Source: CAZBUB01 sp964494985 (lineage in GTDB: Bacteria > Desulfobacterota > Desulfovibrionia > Desulfovibrionales > Desulfothermaceae). From it: 64,000 nt of DNA. Shown piece by piece: positions 60,750 through 64,000 of the stretch (position 1 is its first letter; each line of letters begins with the position of its first letter). The DNA lies in the NCBI GenBank assembly GCA_964494985.1, contig CAZBUB010000004.1:18106-82105 (forward strand). Direction: 5' to 3'. The notes below the pieces were generated by a model. The model saw only the letters and a list, made by a program, of their open reading frames with translations. It was not told the origin of the DNA and did not search any database. The position numbers were made by a program, and so were the translations under genes.

Positions 60750-61712
60750 ATGACAAAAGCAATCATTCCATATAAACCCCTTGGTGTTGATTTGCCCACA
60801 GAAAATATAGCTTTTCATTCCAAGAGCTTCTCGGAAAATCGAAGCGCTGTGTTAAGTGAATTGCGATGCATTTCGGGTGTGCCGGAAATTGCGAGGAGTT
60901 TAAATCAAGATACCATTTATAAATTGGTTTCAACGCCAGAAGGGGGGAAGCTCTTTAAAGATTCAGCAGGTAATATTAAGGGCGTGTTTTATAAAGATGG
61001 AAAGATTATCGAACATGCCAAGTTTCAAACCGTCCGTCCATCACTTATAAAAGCGGCGTCAACAGTGGGCTCGCAGGTGCTATTAATTAGTATAGCAATG
61101 CAGTTAAACCGAATAGAACAAGGAATATCAAGAATCATAAATGAATTTCACAATGATAGAATATCTGAAATTTTTTCCGGTGTTAACCAGTTTAAACAGG
61201 CAATGATGGTACAAGACAATGATCGGCAATCAAGAATGATTGAACATGCTATACAAACCTTGAACTCTGGTATCGAAAAAACGGTTCTGTCTTTAAAAAT
61301 GCAAATAGAAGATGCGCCAAATACTAAAATAGGATTTTGGGATAACTGGTTTACAAATAAGGCAACAGTTGCGAAAGAAAAATTTGCGCTTGCAGAAGAG
61401 TCATTTAAAGCATGTCTTCTTGGCATAAAGACACTTTCTGAGTGCTATGGCACAATAAATGAAGCGAATGCAGCTTCATCAATTCTATTCTCAAAGCTAT
61501 CGAGCCTTAGATCCAGTGGAATTGAAGCGGCCGTACAAAAAGCGAGATTAATACCAGCTAAAGCAAATAAATTTCCTGAAGAGCCGTGGCTTTCTTTTTT
61601 AGATAGAGAATCATCATTTATCGATGAAATTAACAGGTGTCGTTTACTTGCAAATAGTGAATTCGAAAACATTGAAATAGAATTTAAGCCAATAGAACTT
61701 ATGGAGAAATAA
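60750..61712 (+). CDS. 320-residue protein of unknown function in AT-rich module
   Basis: A protein of 320 residues with no family I can name. A possible membrane or buried hydrophobic segment is at about 104-118 (VGSQVLLISIAMQ), followed by helical stretches (INEFHNDRISEIFSGVNQ, LNSGIEKTVLSLKMQIED). Codon and base use are clearly AT-richer than the backbone, a sign of transfer. It is followed after one base by a small zinc-ribbon gene. A role in defence is conceivable from its surroundings but not shown. Confidence 0.75.
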   Translation: MTKAIIPYKPLGVDLPTENIAFHSKSFSENRSAVLSELRCISGVPEIARSLNQDTIYKLVSTPEGGKLFKDSAGNIKGVFYKDGKIIEHAKFQTVRPSLIKAASTVGSQVLLISIAMQLNRIEQGISRIINEFHNDRISEIFSGVNQFKQAMMVQDNDRQSRMIEHAIQTLNSGIEKTVLSLKMQIEDAPNTKIGFWDNWFTNKATVAKEKFALAEESFKACLLGIKTLSECYGTINEANAASSILFSKLSSLRSSGIEAAVQKARLIPAKANKFPEEPWLSFLDRESSFIDEINRCRLLANSEFENIEIEFKPIELMEK

Positions 61713-61713
61713 T

Positions 61714-61887
61714 ATGCAAAATTGTAAGAAATGTGGACGTCGTTTGAATGAAGGCGAAAATGATTTATGCCCTGCGTGCAAATCTACAAAGTCGCATAAG
61801 ATAAAGAAATTGGGTGAAATCTGCATTGGTGTCGCTGCTATCGTCGTTGCGTTTTTGACTGGTGGCAAAGGTGGCGGAAAGGCATAA
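61714..61887 (+). CDS. Small zinc-ribbon protein with C-terminal membrane segment
   Basis: 57 residues: MQNCKKCGRRLNEGENDLCP, then ACKSTKSHKIKKLGE and ICIGVAAIVVAFLTGG. Four Cys form a zinc ribbon (CKKCG, CPACK); a short hydrophobic helix follows at about 36-50. It begins one base after the 320-residue gene, so it is the second gene of that operon. Its TAA falls inside the GGCATAAC core of the attC-like site, as in many cassette genes. Confidence 0.8.
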   Translation: MQNCKKCGRRLNEGENDLCPACKSTKSHKIKKLGEICIGVAAIVVAFLTGGKGGGKA

Positions 61888-61943
61888 CAAAGCAAATTAA
61901 CTCGGATGAAAATTATGCTGCGTTTCATTTGCACCGGTTATTT
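61881..61943 (+). other. attC-like site, right end of the cassette-like module
   Basis: GGCATAACAA (61881-61890) starts the site; GCAAAT (61892-61897) and ATGAAA (61906-61911) pair with TTTCATTTGC (61923-61932); GGTTA (61936-61940) resembles the cleaved core GTTA. When the ends are joined, GGCATAAC faces GTTATGCC of the left end perfectly. This is the pattern of an integron gene cassette of about 1.2 kb. Confidence 0.5.
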
Positions 61944-61972
61944 GCAGCGTTCCCCGCGGCTCCGCCGCCGGG

Positions 61973-62113
61973 AATCGCGGCGCTGACTCCGTCAAGCGTC
62001 TTGCCCCGTCGCTACGCGCCGGAACAAGCCACTTGACCCGACTGCGCGCGCCGGCTGTGAACAGGCCTCTGGCCTGCTCACAGCCGTCGTGCTCGCGGGT
62101 CAGCGCCGCGATT
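61973..62113. repeat. Three-way-junction inverted repeat upstream of the Nmad genes
   Basis: Outer stem: AATCGCGGCGCTGAC (61973-61987) and GTCAGCGCCGCGATT (62099-62113), 15 perfect pairs. Inside are two hairpins: GTCAAG-CGT-CTTG (61991-62003) with CAAG-CCA-CTTGAC (62025-62037), and GGCTGTGA-A-CAGGCC (62053-62067) with GGCCTG-C-TCACAGCC (62071-62085). GC-rich, ending 15 bases before the first Nmad gene. It could fold as RNA leader or as DNA cruciform. Confidence 0.8.
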
Positions 62114-62127
62114 AGCAGCGGAAGGAC

Positions 62128-62742
62128 ATGCAAGCCATGAAGCTCTATTCCTACATCTTGAAAAACGACACCGGGTTCTCGCCCAATCCATTCTGGGGTT
62201 GCTGTACGCTTGCCAACTGTAAGCCCACAATTCGACGTACGGCTGAAGTGGGAGATTGGATCGTCGGGCTCAGTCCAAAGGCCAGAGGGAATCGGGTGGT
62301 CTTCGCCATGGAGGTCGATGAGATTCTCGATTACGCAACTTACTTCCACGATCGCCGTTTTTCCGACAAGATACCTGACTACACCAGAGCCGAAGTGGTT
62401 TGGAAGACGGGGGACAACATCTACAAGCCACTACCGGATGGCGATTTCCACCAGTTACGCTCCATGCACTCGCACGGAGACGAAGAGAACCCCGAGACGA
62501 AGGCTCATGATTTGGGTGGTGTGAATGTTCTCGTAGCGAGGAGGTCTCACTACTTCGGGGCTTCCGGGCCGGAGTTGCCGCCATACTTGGAAGAACTAAA
62601 GGTGGGGCGGGCGCACAAGAACCGGTTCTCCAGAGAGACTATTGACGTCTTCCTGGAGTTCATCTCATCGTTTCCTCAGGGGGTCAGCGCACCACCCACG
62701 GAATGGCCGAGCAGTGACATGTCATGGAGGCAGAAGGCATGA
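62128..62742 (+). CDS. Nmad2-domain protein (nucleotide modification associated)
   Basis: A 204-residue protein: MKLYSYILKNDTGFSPNPFW, GCCTLANCKPTIRRTAEVGD and WIVGLSPKARGNRVVFAMEV match the Nmad2 family as I know it. These proteins occur with DNA base modification genes in phages and defence loci; biochemistry is unknown. GC-rich compared with neighbours. ATG 62128 has GGAAGG near; a second ATG at 62137 (MKLYSY) is equally likely. Overlaps the next gene by ATGA. Confidence 0.85.
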   Translation: MQAMKLYSYILKNDTGFSPNPFWGCCTLANCKPTIRRTAEVGDWIVGLSPKARGNRVVFAMEVDEILDYATYFHDRRFSDKIPDYTRAEVVWKTGDNIYKPLPDGDFHQLRSMHSHGDEENPETKAHDLGGVNVLVARRSHYFGASGPELPPYLEELKVGRAHKNRFSRETIDVFLEFISSFPQGVSAPPTEWPSSDMSWRQKA

Positions 62743-63605
62743 AGCTGATTCTCAGCAGAAAGGGCTTCGACTCAGCTTCAGGTGGGGTGCCAAGCCCAAT
62801 CTTTTCGGATGGCCGGATGCTTTCCTTGCCCATTCCAGACAAGAAATCGGTTGTCACCTACGGGGAGATACAGTACGAGGGCGGCTCGATTGGCCCGCTT
62901 GTGGAGGAACTCACTCGAGGGCGTGTTCCCTCGAAGTACGGTGCCCATATCGATCCAGACATCGTTCGGGAGAGCCTTCCCCGAAAACAAGGATGGCGAC
63001 CAATCTTCGGACAGACCGGCCAAGCACAAGGTCACCTTCGGAAGTGCGAAGTGGGAGTTGGCGATCTCTTTCTCTTTTTCGGTCTTTTTCGTGGCGTAGA
63101 GAGCAGCAATGGGATCCATCACTGGGCCTCCAATAGCTGTCCACGTCATGTACTTTGGGGGTGGCTCCAAATCGCCGAGACTCTGCCGCTCGGCGTTGCG
63201 AAGTCTACTGAGTGCCATTGGGCGGAGTACCATCCACACTTCCATCGTGGAAGCGACCAGAACAATATTATCTATGTGGCGCGGCACCACCTCGCAACCG
63301 ACCGCACGGCGGAAGGAGATTTGCCGGGTGCGGGGGTGTTTCCAGAGTTTTCGCGTGAGCTGCAATTGACTGCGCCCAACACGGACGACATCAGCACTTG
63401 GGAACTTCCGGGATGGTTCCATCCCGGGGAGGGGCGAACGCCCCTGACATACCATTCCGACCCTGGTCGATGGGGGAGAGTCGGCTCACGTTCAAAGCTG
63501 AGGACTGTGGCACGAGGACAGGAATTCGTGCTCGACTGTGATGAATACCCGGAAGCAATCGACTGGGTTTCGGATCTGATTATGGAGCACGGAAGGATAT
63601 GCTAA
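62739..63605 (+). CDS. Nmad3-domain protein (nucleotide modification associated)
   Basis: A 288-residue protein starting MKLILSRKGFDSASGGVPSP with IFSDGRMLSLPIPD, the Nmad3 signature. Later it has VGDLFLFFGLFRGVE and GIHHWASN. The ATG at 62739 overlaps the Nmad2 stop (ATGA), so the two are translated together. The role is inferred from the family: association with modified nucleotides. No base-modifying enzyme is seen in the window. Confidence 0.85.
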   Translation: MKLILSRKGFDSASGGVPSPIFSDGRMLSLPIPDKKSVVTYGEIQYEGGSIGPLVEELTRGRVPSKYGAHIDPDIVRESLPRKQGWRPIFGQTGQAQGHLRKCEVGVGDLFLFFGLFRGVESSNGIHHWASNSCPRHVLWGWLQIAETLPLGVAKSTECHWAEYHPHFHRGSDQNNIIYVARHHLATDRTAEGDLPGAGVFPEFSRELQLTAPNTDDISTWELPGWFHPGEGRTPLTYHSDPGRWGRVGSRSKLRTVARGQEFVLDCDEYPEAIDWVSDLIMEHGRIC

Positions 63606-63620
63606 CAAGTGTGTGCTTCT

Positions 63621-63659
63621 GCGCCGCACCGCCGCCTCTTTGCTCAGGCGGTCCGGCGC
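63621..63659. repeat. GC-rich hairpin behind the Nmad genes
   Basis: GCGCCG-C-ACCGCC (63621-63633) and GGCGGT-C-CGGCGC (63647-63659), one C-C mismatch. Starts 16 bases after the Nmad3 stop, next to TAACAAG (63603-63609), like attC starts, though no matching right core was found. Confidence 0.55.
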
Positions 63660-63704
63660 AGCAGACAATGTTGTTTCGCATCGGTGTACCACCGTTAACG
63701 GTCC

Positions 63705-63791
63705 AGCGCACCCAGCAGCGCCTCAGGCGGTCAGATAAGGTAGGTGTCATACGAACGCCCCTGACCGCCTGCCACGCTGCTGACCAGCGCT
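63705..63791. repeat. Long stem-loop with symmetric internal loops
   Basis: AGCGC (63705-63709), ACC, CAGCAGCG (63713-63720), CCT, CAGGCGGTCAG (63724-63734), loop of 26 bases, CTGACCGCCTG (63761-63771), CCA, CGCTGCTG (63775-63782), ACC, AGCGCT. All three blocks pair perfectly, with two 3x3 internal loops. A second short palindrome ACCGTTAACGGT lies at 63691-63702. No T-run. Confidence 0.75.
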
Positions 63792-63895
63792 GATCCCCAT
63801 AAATCTCTTCCCTCCCACCACCCCTCGGAGGAGCTCCAGCAAAGACCTAGGTGTGCCCCCGGCCCGCAGACGGACCGGTGCCACACAGACAGAAT

Positions 63896-64000
63896 TCAAA
63901 CATCCAGCTGTAACAAAGCCTTACGGAAAATAGCGGTATGCCGCTCCTGGCACGGCTCCTTGCAAGGCCCGCCCGGCACAGGCCAGGTTGCAGGATCAGC
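63896..64000 (-). CDS. Possible gene end of unknown type (partial, cut by window edge)
   Basis: A minus-strand frame open from 64000 to TGA at 63898-63896 encodes 35 residues ending HTAIFRKALLQLDV, with PCKEPCQE before. Too short to judge; it may be chance. No family recognised. Confidence 0.2.
   Translation of the reverse strand, partial: ADPATWPVPGGPCKEPCQERHTAIFRKALLQLDV

Noticed and set aside
57590..63895. Direct copy of a tRNA 3' end as attachment site
   Set aside because: No repeat of the tRNA-Gln or tRNA-Glu T arm to CCA was seen in the window.
1..64000. CRISPR array
   Set aside because: No regularly spaced direct repeats were found.

Overview
The window looks like a chromosome segment of a sulfate-reducing deltaproteobacterium of the Desulfovibrionales type. 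The signs are a TrmD with an extra C-terminal SPOUT-like domain, a MoeA fused to a substrate-binding domain, a PxxKW cysteine-rich protein, a mannose-type PTS IID protein next to HPr and enzyme I, and two small UGA-containing genes that I read as selenoproteins. The genus cannot be fixed from the sequence alone.

From 1 to about 57.6 kb the window is compact housekeeping backbone. A truncated larB is at the left edge, followed by a sigma-54 activator with a degenerate receiver domain and an aminotransferase. A long plus-strand series follows: ffh, rpsP, khpA, rimM, trmD, rplS, rnhB, a YraN protein, rsmI, PTS IID, ptsH, ptsI, smpB, secA, argJ and several small genes to infA. Next come gmhA, fmdB and hemC, with mobA opposite. 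A minus-strand block from 25.5 to 39.4 kb holds a HesB-like selenoprotein, sfsA, dapA, dapF, an HU protein, a MinD-like ATPase, a diguanylate cyclase, prfB with its programmed +1 frameshift, lnt, a CorC-like protein, a PilZ protein, mnmG, an M20 peptidase and a PxxKW protein; pyrR lies within it on the plus strand. The stretch to 57.4 kb carries cbpA-clpB, a DUF1786 protein, pgi, a SAM hydrolase, moeA, fliJ/motE-like genes, truA-panC-panD, trpS, an M50 protease, gpmA, a thioesterase behind a second selenoprotein, a DciA-like gene and a Rho-N protein.

The backbone ends at tRNA-Gln and tRNA-Glu, closed by a strong terminator at 57655-57693. Beyond this the content is accessory. Two near-identical copies of a small unknown gene flank an IS1595-type transposase remnant, a DUF433/DUF5615 toxin-antitoxin pair, and a BREX deletion scar (start of pglZ joined to the end of brxL). 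An AT-rich two-gene module of unknown function follows, bounded by inverse core sites like those of an integron gene cassette. Last comes a GC-rich Nmad2-Nmad3 pair linked to nucleotide modification, placed among strongly structured inverted repeats.

Most notable are the two selenoprotein genes, each with a UGA followed at the right distance by a perfect or near-perfect hairpin; the BREX scar; the cassette-like module; the Nmad pair; and an intergenic repeat family with three copies near 3.1, 20.9 and 25.3 kb. All family names come from reading motifs by eye. No database search was made.
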